A stretch of DNA of 64,000 nucleotides from Saccharopolyspora galaxeae (GTDB lineage Bacteria > Actinomycetota > Actinomycetes > Mycobacteriales > Pseudonocardiaceae). The position numbers were made by a program, and so were the translations under genes. Below the pieces are notes generated by a model. It worked only from the letters and a program-made list of their open reading frames with translations. It did not search any database and had not been told where the DNA came from. How positions within the stretch are numbered: position 1 is the stretch's first letter; every line of letters begins with the position of its first letter. The stretch lies in NCBI RefSeq assembly GCF_016526145.1, contig NZ_JADDUE010000010.1, forward strand, positions 62,001 through 126,000, written 5' to 3'. Positions 8,078-15,911 of the stretch are shown piece by piece.

Positions 8078-8710
8078 ATGTCCAGGACGACGGCGCCGAG
8101 CAGCGCCTCGCGCGCCTCCGGGGAAGCGCCCGGCGAGGGCCTGCGCGAACGCAAGAAGCGCGCCACCCGGCAAGCTCTGCAGCAGGCCGCGGTCAAGCTG
8201 TTCCGGGAACGCGGCCCGGCCGCGGTCACCGTCGAGGACATCTGCACGGCGGCGGAGGTCTCGCCGCGCACCTTCTTCAACTACTTCACCGCGAAGGAAG
8301 AGGTGCTGGTCCCGTGGGACCCGGCGACGGTCGCGGGCGCCCCGGAGCGCATCGTGGCCCGCCCGGCGGACGAGTCGCCGCTGCGGGTGCTGCAGGTGGT
8401 GCTCGACGACGCGCTCGACACCGCGATGGCGGGTCCGACCTGGCGCGATCAGGCGCTGGTGCTGCGCGATCATCCGGAACTGGTGAGCAGGGTCGCGCTG
8501 GCATCGCGGGACTTGGAATCGGCGCTGTGCGACGGGCTCGGGCAGCGGATCGGGACCGGTCCGGACGAGTACGTGCGGCTGCTGGCCGCGACGGCGGTCA
8601 CCGCGCTGCGGGTCTCCATCCAGTGCTGGCAGCAGGCCGATGCGGACGCCACGCTGCGCGACTTCCTGCAGCGCGCGTTCCAGCGGCTCGCCGACGGCCT
8701 GCAGCCGTGA
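8078..8710 (+). CDS. TetR-family transcriptional regulator
   Basis: A 210-residue repressor. The N-terminal TetR helix-turn-helix is clear at about residues 27-75 (RKKRATRQALQQAAVKLFRE, VTVEDICTAAEVSPRTFFNYF, AKEEVL). The C-terminal helical domain should bind a small ligand, not predictable from sequence; it carries the 'MftR/AcrR C' style core TWRDQALVLRDHPEL. ATG 8078 is preceded by GAAGGGGAG. A longer reading frame upstream is a shadow of the divergent gene. It presumably represses itself and the divergent membrane protein through the 28-bp palindrome between them. A 51-bp palindromic repeat begins 20 bp after its stop. Confidence 0.9.
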   Translation: MSRTTAPSSASRASGEAPGEGLRERKKRATRQALQQAAVKLFRERGPAAVTVEDICTAAEVSPRTFFNYFTAKEEVLVPWDPATVAGAPERIVARPADESPLRVLQVVLDDALDTAMAGPTWRDQALVLRDHPELVSRVALASRDLESALCDGLGQRIGTGPDEYVRLLAATAVTALRVSIQCWQQADADATLRDFLQRAFQRLADGLQP

Positions 8711-8729
8711 CTCCCGCACGATCTTGGCG

Positions 8730-8780
8730 GAGTGAACGGCCTCCTCGCCCGATCTATTGGGACGAACGGTCCGTTCGCTC
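8730..8780. repeat. 51-bp interspersed palindromic element, copy A
   Basis: It begins GAGTGAACGGCC and ends GGTCCGTTCGCTC, so its ends pair as an imperfect hairpin. The middle reads CTCGCCCGATCTATTGGGAC. It lies 20 bp after the TetR stop codon. Copies B, C and D elsewhere have the same length and ends; the placement suggests a terminator-like or REP/MITE-like element. Confidence 0.8.
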
Positions 8781-8960
8781 GAAAATGTCCCTCGGGCGGA
8801 GGCATCTGCTGGTCGCCTGCGTGTAGGCGCCGGCGGACGGATCTCTTGCCTGGCCGGATTGGTCGAATGGCCCGTGCGGTCCGGATGGGGCAGCGGGCGA
8901 GCGTCGGCCGGACCGGCCGCGGTTCGACTGATCGGCGGAAACGTGCCGCCGTTTGCGCGG

Positions 8961-8993
8961 TTGATGCCCAGTGATGATCACATATGGTGATCA
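8961..8993 (+). promoter_or_regulatory. Candidate aftA promoter overlapped by a palindrome
   Basis: TTGATG (8961-8966) and TATGGT (8983-8988) are spaced 16 bp apart, as -35 and -10. The inverted repeat TGATCAC-ATATG-GTGATCA (8975-8993) covers the -10 region. The ATG at 8998 lies about 10 bp past the -10, which would give a leaderless mRNA; no ribosome site is present. Confidence 0.5.
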
Positions 8994-8997
8994 AGTT

Positions 8998-10911
8998 ATG
9001 GGGATTCCGGGTGAACCGCGGCCGTCGGCGTTTCGATTGTCGCCCGGCCGCGTCGGCGCCGAACTAGGCGCGGGTGCCGTGGTGGCGGCGGTGGTGAGCT
9101 TGGCCGTGCAGCTGCCGATCGCCCGGCTCGGGCTCAGCGAGCCGACCGAGCTGCCGGAGGTCGCCGCGACCGCGACGGCGGCGTTGCTGCTGGCCGCGCT
9201 GTTCGGAGCCGTCGTGCTCAGCGGTTGCCGGGCGCCTGCCTGGGACGGCCTGCGCAGGAAGGCGCTGCGGCTGCGGCTGCCCGCCGCGTGGGTCGCGTTG
9301 TCGGCGCTGGCCACGACCGTTCTCGCCTGGCCGCTGGAACCGACGAAGCTCTTCTATGGCGGCACGTCCGTGGACCAGGCGTTCCGGCTGCAATACCTCA
9401 CCAGGCTCACCGACTCGCCGGTGCTTTCGGACATGAACTACGCCGGGCTGCCGCCGTACTACCCGGCGGGCTGGTTCTGGCTCGGCGGGCGGTTCGCCGC
9501 GCTGACCGGGAATCCGGCGTGGGCTGCTTACAAACCTTTCGCTCTGCTGACCATCGCGGTCACCGCGGTCGCGGCGTTCACGTTGTGGAGCGTCGTGATG
9601 CGCAGGCGGGTGGCCGTGCTGCTGGCGATCGCCACCACGTTGAGCGGGTTCCTGCACGGATTCGACGAGCCCTACGCCTGGCCGTCCGCGGCGTTGCTGC
9701 CGCCGGTCGCGGTGGCGGCGTGGCGGGTGCTGCGGTGCCGGGAACACCGGCACCGGGCCGCGCTCGCGGGAATCGGGCTGTTCCTCGGCTTCACCGCGCT
9801 CACGTACACGCTCTACTTGGCCTTCTCGACGGTGTTGCTGATCGCGATGGCCGCGGTGCTCGTCGTGCGAAGAGCGAACAGGCCCGGCCCGTTGCTGCTG
9901 CGCTTGCTCGGGATCGGAGCCGTGGCCGGGCTGGTGGCGTTGCTGGTCTGGACGCCGTTCGTGCTGGCCAAGCTCGGCGGCGCGGAATCCGCCGGTGCGG
10001 CGAACAACTACCTCCCGGCGGAGTCCGTGCCGCCGTTCCCGTTCCTGCAGCCCACGCTGTTCGGCGCGCTTTGCCTGGCCGGTCTGTGCTGGCTCGTGCT
10101 GTCGTGCCGCCGCAACGCGGTGGCCGCCGCGCTGCTGGTGGTGACCGGTGTCGTCTACCTGTGGTTCGGGCTGTCCACACTGGCGATCGCCGCGCACACC
10201 ACGTTGCTGGCGTTCCGGGTGACCACGGCGTTCAACGTCCTGCTGGCGGTGGCCGGAGTGCTCGGCCTGCTGGAACTGTTCCGCTGGGCCAGGTCGCGGC
10301 TGCCCGAGCGGTTCCGTGCGCAGGCGGTAGCGCTGGCGGTCCTGCTGGGACTGGCCGGATCGGTGAGCACCGTCGAGACCGCACTCGCCACCGAAGTGCA
10401 CAGCGCCGCCCAGCCCGCCTACACCGATTACTACCCGACGGGCAGCAACGCCCAGCGCCAAGCCGACCCTGCCGCGGACGGTTCCTGGCACGACGAATTG
10501 CTCGGCGCATTGCTGGAAACCACGGACCGCGCGCCGTCGGAGACGGTGCTGCTGAGCACCTACCACCCGATCAAGTCCTTCGCGCCGTTCCGCGGCTTCC
10601 AGCAGGAGACTCCGCACTACGCCAACCCCCTCGCGCGGTACGAGGAACGGGCCTCGGAGATCCGGGACTGGGCGTCCGCGCGCGATTCCGCCGAGCTGAC
10701 CGCGAAGCTGCGCGGCAGCGGGTTCACTCCGCCCGATGCGTTCGTGCTGCGCCGCGCACCCGATGGCCTGCACCTCACGCTCGCCCACGACGCCTTCCCG
10801 CACCAACCCAACGTGCAGGTCTACGATGTGCGGTTCGACCCGGCGCTGTTCGACTCGCCGGGTTTCGCGCGCCGGGACACAGGACCGTTCGCGGTGATCG
10901 CGACACGTTGA
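8998..10911 (+). CDS. aftA: Galactan 5-O-arabinofuranosyltransferase (AftA type)
   Basis: A 637-residue polytopic GT-C glycosyltransferase that adds the first arabinofuranose from decaprenyl-phosphoryl-arabinose to the cell-wall galactan. About eleven to thirteen membrane segments fill residues 20-450. The first periplasmic loop carries the AftA signature block (GGTSVDQAFRLQYLTRLTDSP, then DMNYAGLPPYYPAGWFWLGGR), which includes the acidic residue of the GT-C active site. A soluble C-terminal domain of about 170 residues follows (YPTGSNAQRQADP...). Such a gene implies an arabinogalactan-type wall. In mycobacteria aftA sits with emb genes; here it is alone. The start is ATG 8998, likely leaderless; an in-frame GTG 27 bp earlier lies within the palindrome and is less likely. 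Confidence 0.88.
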   Translation: MGIPGEPRPSAFRLSPGRVGAELGAGAVVAAVVSLAVQLPIARLGLSEPTELPEVAATATAALLLAALFGAVVLSGCRAPAWDGLRRKALRLRLPAAWVALSALATTVLAWPLEPTKLFYGGTSVDQAFRLQYLTRLTDSPVLSDMNYAGLPPYYPAGWFWLGGRFAALTGNPAWAAYKPFALLTIAVTAVAAFTLWSVVMRRRVAVLLAIATTLSGFLHGFDEPYAWPSAALLPPVAVAAWRVLRCREHRHRAALAGIGLFLGFTALTYTLYLAFSTVLLIAMAAVLVVRRANRPGPLLLRLLGIGAVAGLVALLVWTPFVLAKLGGAESAGAANNYLPAESVPPFPFLQPTLFGALCLAGLCWLVLSCRRNAVAAALLVVTGVVYLWFGLSTLAIAAHTTLLAFRVTTAFNVLLAVAGVLGLLELFRWARSRLPERFRAQAVALAVLLGLAGSVSTVETALATEVHSAAQPAYTDYYPTGSNAQRQADPAADGSWHDELLGALLETTDRAPSETVLLSTYHPIKSFAPFRGFQQETPHYANPLARYEERASEIRDWASARDSAELTAKLRGSGFTPPDAFVLRRAPDGLHLTLAHDAFPHQPNVQVYDVRFDPALFDSPGFARRDTGPFAVIATR

Positions 10912-10947
10912 TCTTTTCGGGGTGCGCTACGTGAAAGCACTCGACGA

Positions 10948-10966
10948 TCAGGTTAGCCTTGCCTCA
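10948..10966 (+). promoter_or_regulatory. Iron box (IdeR/DmdR/DtxR-type operator)
   Basis: TCAGGTTAGCCTTGCCTCA matches the 19-bp iron-box consensus TTAGGTTAGGCTAACCTAA in its half-site core. It sits 27 bp before a siderophore-interacting protein gene, the classic target. Expected effect: repression by the iron-bound regulator when iron is plentiful. Confidence 0.85.
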
Positions 10967-10992
10967 GAGAGTCGCGTGATGAGGAGGGGCTG

Positions 10993-11802
10993 ATGACCCA
11001 AGCCAGTAAGAACCGGCCGGTGACCCGGCTGCGCGTGCTGCGCAAGGAACAACTCACGCCGCACATGATCCGGATCGTCGCCGGCGGGGACGGACTGGCG
11101 AACTTCGAGCCCAACGAGTTCACCGACGCCTACGTGAAGGTGCTGTTCCCGCGCCCGGACGTGATCTATCCGCAGCCGCTGGACATGGGCGTGATCCGCG
11201 CTGAGATGCCGCGCGAGCACTGGCCTGCGATGCGCAGCTACACCGTGCGCCACTACGACGAGCAGGCCGGTGAGCTCGCACTCGACTTCGTGCACCACGG
11301 CGACAGCGGGCTGGCCGGGCCGTGGGCGGCGAACGCGCAGATCGGCGACGAGCTGCTGCTGTCCGGACCGGGCGGGGCCTACGCGCCGGACCCGGCGGCC
11401 GGTTGGCACCTGCTGGTCGGCGACGAGAGCGCGCTGCCCGCGATCGCGGCTTCCCTCGAAGCGATGCCGCCCGGCGCGACCGCGCGGGTGTTCCTGCTGG
11501 TCGACAACGCCGCGGAGCAGCAGACGTTGGCCACCAAGGCCGACGCCCAGGTCCGCTGGCTGTACCGCTCGGCGGGCGAGGACCTGGTGGACGCGGTGCA
11601 GACCGCCGAGTTCCCGGCCGGGGAGGTGCAGGCGTTCGTGCACGGTGAGGCGGGGTTCGTGCGCGTGCTGCGCCGCTACCTGCTCAACGAGTGCGGGGTG
11701 GGCAAGGAGCGGCTGTCGATCTCCGGCTACTGGCGGGAAGGCAAGACCGACGAGCAGTGGCGCGCGGAGAAGGCGGCCGAGAAGGCCGCCGACAAGACCT
11801 GA
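10993..11802 (+). CDS. Siderophore-interacting protein (FAD-dependent ferric reductase)
   Basis: A 269-residue cytoplasmic flavoreductase of the ViuB/YqjH/SIP family that releases iron from ferric siderophores by NAD(P)H-driven reduction. The FAD-binding domain carries the RSYTVRHYD motif near residue 79, followed by LALDFVHHG. The NAD(P)H domain begins near residue 137 (HLLVGDESALPAIAASLEAMP) and ends with the SIP C-terminal ISGYWREGKTDEQWR. ATG 10993 has GAGGAGGGG upstream. The iron box just upstream says it is induced by iron starvation. It is a single-gene unit closed by a strong intrinsic terminator; no siderophore synthesis or ABC uptake genes adjoin. Confidence 0.92.
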   Translation: MTQASKNRPVTRLRVLRKEQLTPHMIRIVAGGDGLANFEPNEFTDAYVKVLFPRPDVIYPQPLDMGVIRAEMPREHWPAMRSYTVRHYDEQAGELALDFVHHGDSGLAGPWAANAQIGDELLLSGPGGAYAPDPAAGWHLLVGDESALPAIAASLEAMPPGATARVFLLVDNAAEQQTLATKADAQVRWLYRSAGEDLVDAVQTAEFPAGEVQAFVHGEAGFVRVLRRYLLNECGVGKERLSISGYWREGKTDEQWRAEKAAEKAADKT

Positions 11803-11816
11803 CGAACATCGCCGCG

Positions 11817-11852
11817 GGGCCCGCGATCAGCCGCTGATCGCGGGCCCTTTTT
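11817..11852 (+). terminator. Strong intrinsic terminator
   Basis: GGGCCCGCGATCAG pairs perfectly with CTGATCGCGGGCCC (14 bp, 3-base loop CCG) and is followed by TTTTT. It is the clearest rho-independent terminator in the window and closes the siderophore-interacting protein transcript. Confidence 0.92.
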
Positions 11853-11934
11853 GCGTTTCCGGCAGCGGATTCACCGCTCAGGGCGCAGCCGCGGGCACTG
11901 CGCCGGACGAGTAATCATGACGATCAATATAACG

Positions 11935-11946
11935 GTCAACGTTGAC
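11935..11946. promoter_or_regulatory. Perfect GTCAACGTTGAC palindrome upstream of the BVMO
   Basis: A 12-bp perfect palindrome in a short AT-rich island (ATCAATATAACG precedes it), about 104 bp before the monooxygenase start. It looks like an operator for a dimeric regulator, possibly TetR family; no regulator gene is adjacent. Confidence 0.5.
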
Positions 11947-12049
11947 TTTCCGATCGGCGTCGCTGCACGGTGGCGGTGGCGTCGATCACATTCGCGGCGC
12001 GTCGTGGTCTTCTGGTCCTGGCTGCCTCTCGAGAAAGCGGGTGCCCCGC

Positions 12050-13678
12050 ATGGCGAACACGTCACCGCGCGCCACCGAGCGGCTCGACGCCGTGATCGTC
12101 GGAGCCGGCTTCACCGGGCTGTACATGCTGCACAAGCTCCGCGAGTCGGGCCTGCGCGCCCGGATCTACGAGGCGGGTTCCGACGTCGGAGGAACCTGGT
12201 ACTGGAACCGCTATCCGGGAGCGCGCTGCGACGTCGAGAGCATGGACTACTCCTACTCGTTCTCCCCGGAACTGGAGCAGGAGTGGAACTGGCAGGAGCG
12301 CTATCCCGCGCAGCCGGAGATCCTCGAATACCTGCGGCACGTCGCCGAACGCTTCGACCTGCGCCGGGACATCGTGTTCGACACCCGGGTGGCGGCCGCG
12401 CACTACGACGAGCCGAGCGCGACGTGGACGGTGTATCCGGAGCAGGGCGATCCCGAGCAGGGCGATCCGGTGCGCGCCACGTTCTGCGTGATGGCGACCG
12501 GCTGCCTGTCGGTCCCGCAGATCCCGGACATCCCCGGTCTCGACGAGTTCGCGGGACCGGTCTACTACACCGGCCGGTGGCCGCACCGCGAGATCGACTT
12601 CACCGGGCAGCGGGTCGGCATCATCGGCACCGGTTCTTCGGCGGTGCAGAGCATTCCCGTGCTCAGCGAGCAGGCCGCGCAGCTCACCGTCTTCCAGCGC
12701 ACCCCCGCTTACACGGTGCCCGCGCGCAACCACCCGCTCGAACCGGAGGTGCAGCGCGAGATCAAGAAGAACTACCGCGAGCGCAGGCGGCTGGCGCGGC
12801 GCTCGCAAGCGGGCATGGTGCGCGAGGACACCGCGACGTGCGCCCTCGAAGTCGACGAGCAGGCCCGGCGCGCGGAGTACGAGCGGCGTTGGGAGATCGG
12901 CGGTCCGATGCTGCTCGGCGCCTACGCGGACCTGGCCAGCGACGCGGCGGCGAACGAGACCGCGGCGGAGTTCGTGCGGGAGAAGACCCGCGAACGGGTC
13001 GACGACCCGGACGTCGCCGAAGCGCTGACCCCGCGCAGCTATCCGTTGGGCACCAAGCGGATCTGCGTGGACATCGACTACCTCGAAACGTTCAACCGGG
13101 ACAACGTGTCCCTTGTGGACTCGCGGGCGGAGCCGCTGCGGGCGATCACCGAGCGCGGGGTGCGCACCGCGGGCGGTGCGCACGAGTTCGACTCGCTGGT
13201 GCTGGCGACCGGTTTCGACGCGATGACCGGTGCGCTGACCAGGATCGACGTCCGCGGGCGGGATGGCGCGGAGCTGGCGGCGAAGTGGTCGGCGGGTCCG
13301 CGCACCTACCTCGGGCTGGGCGTGGCCGGGTTCCCGAACATGTTCCTGCTGGCCGGGCCGGGAAGCCCTTCGGTGCTCACGAACATGATCACTTCCATCG
13401 AGCAGCACGTGGAGTGGACCGCGCGCTGCATCGAGCACGTCCGAGCGGGCGGCTACGAGTCGATCGAGGCCACCGCTGCGGCCGAGGACGAGTGGGTCGC
13501 GCACGTCAACGAGGTGGCGGACGGAACCCTGTTCCCGCGCGGCAATTCCTGGTACCTCGGAGCGAACATCCCCGGCAAGGAGCGGGTCTTCATGCCCTAC
13601 GCGGGCGGGTTCGCCACCTACGAGGACACCTGCGAACAGGTCGCCGCCGACGACTACCGCGGCTTCTTGCTCAAGTGA
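12050..13678 (+). CDS. Flavin-containing monooxygenase, Baeyer-Villiger type
   Basis: A 542-residue NADPH/FAD class B monooxygenase that inserts oxygen next to a carbonyl, turning ketones into esters or lactones. The first Rossmann motif is VIVGAGFTGLYMLHKLRE (residues about 14-31) with EAGSDVGGTWYWNRYPGARCD; the second is GIIGTGSSAVQ. Between them the BVMO fingerprint FxGxxxHxxxW(P/D) appears as FAGPVYYTGRWP, with Tyr replacing the central His. The C-terminal ATGFD motif is present, and the length suits cyclohexanone/phenylacetone monooxygenase relatives. ATG 12050 is chosen because the flavin motif then starts where it does in the family; the upstream GAGAAAG is only a weak ribosome site. 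Single gene; the substrate is unknown. Confidence 0.88.
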   Translation: MANTSPRATERLDAVIVGAGFTGLYMLHKLRESGLRARIYEAGSDVGGTWYWNRYPGARCDVESMDYSYSFSPELEQEWNWQERYPAQPEILEYLRHVAERFDLRRDIVFDTRVAAAHYDEPSATWTVYPEQGDPEQGDPVRATFCVMATGCLSVPQIPDIPGLDEFAGPVYYTGRWPHREIDFTGQRVGIIGTGSSAVQSIPVLSEQAAQLTVFQRTPAYTVPARNHPLEPEVQREIKKNYRERRRLARRSQAGMVREDTATCALEVDEQARRAEYERRWEIGGPMLLGAYADLASDAAANETAAEFVREKTRERVDDPDVAEALTPRSYPLGTKRICVDIDYLETFNRDNVSLVDSRAEPLRAITERGVRTAGGAHEFDSLVLATGFDAMTGALTRIDVRGRDGAELAAKWSAGPRTYLGLGVAGFPNMFLLAGPGSPSVLTNMITSIEQHVEWTARCIEHVRAGGYESIEATAAAEDEWVAHVNEVADGTLFPRGNSWYLGANIPGKERVFMPYAGGFATYEDTCEQVAADDYRGFLLK

Positions 13679-13697
13679 GCGATTCCCCGCCGGTTCC

Positions 13698-13748
13698 GAG
13701 TGAACGGCCTGCTCGTCCAATCTATTGGGACCAACGGTCCGTTCGCTC
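13698..13748. repeat. 51-bp interspersed palindromic element, copy B
   Basis: Same ends as copy A (GAGTGAACGGCC...GGTCCGTTCGCTC) and a middle part close to it (CGTCCAATCTATTGGGACC). It starts 19 bp after the BVMO stop codon. Confidence 0.82.
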
Positions 13749-13817
13749 ACGGTCCACCGCGCATAGGCACCCCGTGCTGACACCCCGACGCGCCACCCCA
13801 ACTGGGCAGGTTGAGCC

Positions 13818-13868
13818 GAGTGAACGGCCTGTTCGTCCCACTAGATTGGTCAAACGGTCCGTTCGCTC
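13818..13868. repeat. 51-bp interspersed palindromic element, copy C
   Basis: Same ends and length as copies A and B. The middle reads CCACTAGATTGGTCAAACGG, nearly identical to copy D 35 kb away. It lies in the same intergenic gap as copy B and in the same orientation. Confidence 0.82.
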
Positions 13869-14073
13869 GGTTCGGCAGTGGGGGAGACGGCGGGTGTCCG
13901 CGGGGTGGCGGAGTGTGGCGTGCCGGGGGTTACGGGCGCGGACCGTTGCCATCCGAGGTGCGGATTCTTAGCGTTGCCACGGCATCGTGCGCTGCCGGGA
14001 CTCCGGCGGCGGTTGGGAGGCGTGGCATGGCAACGGTGACGAGGCGGCGCGAGCGCACGGCGGGCGGACGCCG

Positions 14074-14292
14074 GTGAAGCCCTTCCACGCCCTGCTCGTG
14101 CTGCCGGTGATCGCACTGCTGGGCACCCCGTTCTTCCCGTTCGTCAACAGCGCAACCCCGTGGTTCGGCCTGCCGCCGGTGCTGGTGTGGGTGTGCGCCT
14201 GGTGCGTGCTGACCAGCCTGATCCTCGCGTTCGTGCTGCGCCGCGACGAGCGGTCCGGGCGGCTGGCGCCGGATGCGGAGGACGGCGCATGA
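14074..14292 (+). CDS. DUF3311 small membrane protein, symporter partner
   Basis: A 72-residue protein with two membrane segments (FHALLVLPVIALLGTPFFPFV and VLVWVCAWCVLTSLILAFVL) and a charged C-terminal tail. This is the DUF3311 layout. Such proteins are regularly encoded immediately before sodium:solute symporters and are thought to be small accessory subunits. The GTG at 14074 starts it after GGGCGGACG; earlier in-frame codons lie in arginine-rich non-conserved sequence. Its TGA overlaps the symporter ATG (ATGA), indicating translational coupling. Confidence 0.82.
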   Translation: MKPFHALLVLPVIALLGTPFFPFVNSATPWFGLPPVLVWVCAWCVLTSLILAFVLRRDERSGRLAPDAEDGA

Positions 14293-15716
14293 TCGTCACC
14301 GCGCTGGCCGGACTGTTGCTCATTGCGGTCATCGGCCTGCTGGGCAGGCGCGGCGGCGGGTTCGACCTGTCGTCCTGGACGGTCGGCGGGCGCCGGTTCG
14401 GGGCCGTGGCGACGTTCTTCCTGCAGGCCGGGGAGATCTTCACGACGTTCACGTTCCTCGGCATCTCCGGGGTGGTGCTCGGCGGCGGTGTCGCCGCGAT
14501 GTACATGCCGTCGTACCTGGTGATCGGCTACGTCGGGATGTTCCTGGTCGGGCCGCTGGTGTGGCGGCTGGGCAAGCGGCACGGCTATCGAACCAACCCG
14601 GACATGCTGCGGCACCGGTTCGGCTCGCCGGTGCTCGGCGGGATCACCGCGGTGCTGTCGATCGTGTTCTTCATGCCGGTCATCCAGGTGCAGCTGATCG
14701 GGCTCGGCACGATCGTGTCGTTCATGACCGGCGATGAGACCACGGGCACGACGAGCATCGTCGTGGCGATGGTGCTGGTGCTGCTTTTCGTGGTGTGGTC
14801 CGGATTGCACGGCGTGGCCGCGACCTCCTACCTCAAAGACGTGCTCATGGTGCTCGCGCTGGTGATCATCGGGGCCGGTGTGCTGCTGGCGCGGCAGCCG
14901 GAGGGCGGGCTGTTCGCCTCGGTGCTCGGCGGCGCGCGCGAGCTGCTCACGATCCAGCCCGGCGGCGAGTACGGCACGGTCTGGTACGTCTCCAGCGTGC
15001 TGGTCAGCGGCGCCGGGTTCGGCTGCATGACGCTGCCTTCGAGCTGGCCCGCGGTGCTTTCCGGGAATTCGGCGCGGGCAGTGGCGTCCAACCACGTCTT
15101 CCTCCCGCTGTACACGGTGGCCGTGGCGATCCCGGTGCTGGTGGGCTTCTACGCGGTCACGGACGGGCGTTCCGCGGACGGCAACGCCGCATTGCTCGGC
15201 ATGGCCCGGGAGACGTTGCCGCCGTGGCTGCTGGCCGTCGTGCTGATCGCGGGTGCCGCGTGCGCCATGGTGCCCGCCGCCGGCGGATTGATCTGCGTCG
15301 CGACGCTGGTGTCGAGCAACCTGGTGCCGAGCGGGATGCCTGCGGAGTCGCGGCTGCGGGCCAGCCGCGTCACCGCAGGGGTTGTTTCGGCGCTGGTGCT
15401 GGCCTTGACGCTCGGGCGCCCGGAGCTGATGGCGGACCTGTACCTGCTGACCTACAGCGGAATGATCCAGCTGGCACCGGCGAACCTGCTCGCACTGCGC
15501 GAGCGCGTGCCGGTGCGCGCCGGGGCGGTGCTGGCCGGAGTGATCGCGGGCGAGTGCGTGGTGCTGGCTTCGGCGGTGACCGGGGTGACGCTGTTCGGCG
15601 TCAGTTCCGGGCTGGTCGGTCTCGCGCTGAACGTGCTTGTGCTGGGCGCGGTTTCGGCCGTGCTGCGCCGGTCCACGCCGGAGGCTGCGCCCGAGGTGGT
15701 CCGCAGCGGCCGGTGA
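14289..15716 (+). CDS. Sodium:solute symporter (SSS family)
   Basis: A 475-residue inner-membrane transporter with about thirteen predicted membrane helices. The family features are the N-terminal DLSSWTVGGRRFGAVATFFLQAGE block near residues 27-50, the GYRTNPDMLRHRFGSP loop, and the SGLHGVAATSYLKD region. Members take up pantothenate, proline, acetate or other organic solutes with sodium. Pairing with a DUF3311 protein is typical of an organic-acid or amino-acid transporter subgroup, but the substrate cannot be read from sequence. The operon consists of these two genes only. Confidence 0.85.
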   Translation: MIVTALAGLLLIAVIGLLGRRGGGFDLSSWTVGGRRFGAVATFFLQAGEIFTTFTFLGISGVVLGGGVAAMYMPSYLVIGYVGMFLVGPLVWRLGKRHGYRTNPDMLRHRFGSPVLGGITAVLSIVFFMPVIQVQLIGLGTIVSFMTGDETTGTTSIVVAMVLVLLFVVWSGLHGVAATSYLKDVLMVLALVIIGAGVLLARQPEGGLFASVLGGARELLTIQPGGEYGTVWYVSSVLVSGAGFGCMTLPSSWPAVLSGNSARAVASNHVFLPLYTVAVAIPVLVGFYAVTDGRSADGNAALLGMARETLPPWLLAVVLIAGAACAMVPAAGGLICVATLVSSNLVPSGMPAESRLRASRVTAGVVSALVLALTLGRPELMADLYLLTYSGMIQLAPANLLALRERVPVRAGAVLAGVIAGECVVLASAVTGVTLFGVSSGLVGLALNVLVLGAVSAVLRRSTPEAAPEVVRSGR

Positions 15717-15911
15717 GCCGCCGATCCCGGCGAACCTGCTCCGGGGGCGACTCGTTGAAGCGGCGAGACCGCCGCGGCGCTGGTACCGCGGCGGAGCAGG
15801 GCGGCGGTACGCGGATCGGTTTTTAGCTGTGACGTGAGCGGCACTGGGCCCCTACGGCTCCGTAGCACGGCGAAAATCGTGCGGACGATTCACGACCCGC
15901 ACGGGAGTGGC

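Larger units (their letters stand above)
13679..14073. other. Intergenic region with two repeat copies
   Basis: The 395 bases between the BVMO and the DUF3311 gene contain repeat copies B and C in the same orientation, 69 bp apart. The rest shows no convincing coding frame. A promoter for the DUF3311/symporter operon must lie near its right end, but no clear -35/-10 pair could be picked. Confidence 0.6.

Noticed and set aside
8832-8883. Sixth copy of the 51-bp palindromic element after copy A
   Set aside because: Only the core (GGCCGGATTGGTCGAATGGCCCG) resembles the family; the ends do not match well enough to call it. A weaker trace near 2026-2075 was left out for the same reason.
13968-15095. 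Long minus-strand frame opposite the DUF3311/SSS genes
   Set aside because: Product is a His/Gln/Arg-rich shadow of membrane-helix codons; the plus strand has clear transporter motifs and an ATGA overlap.
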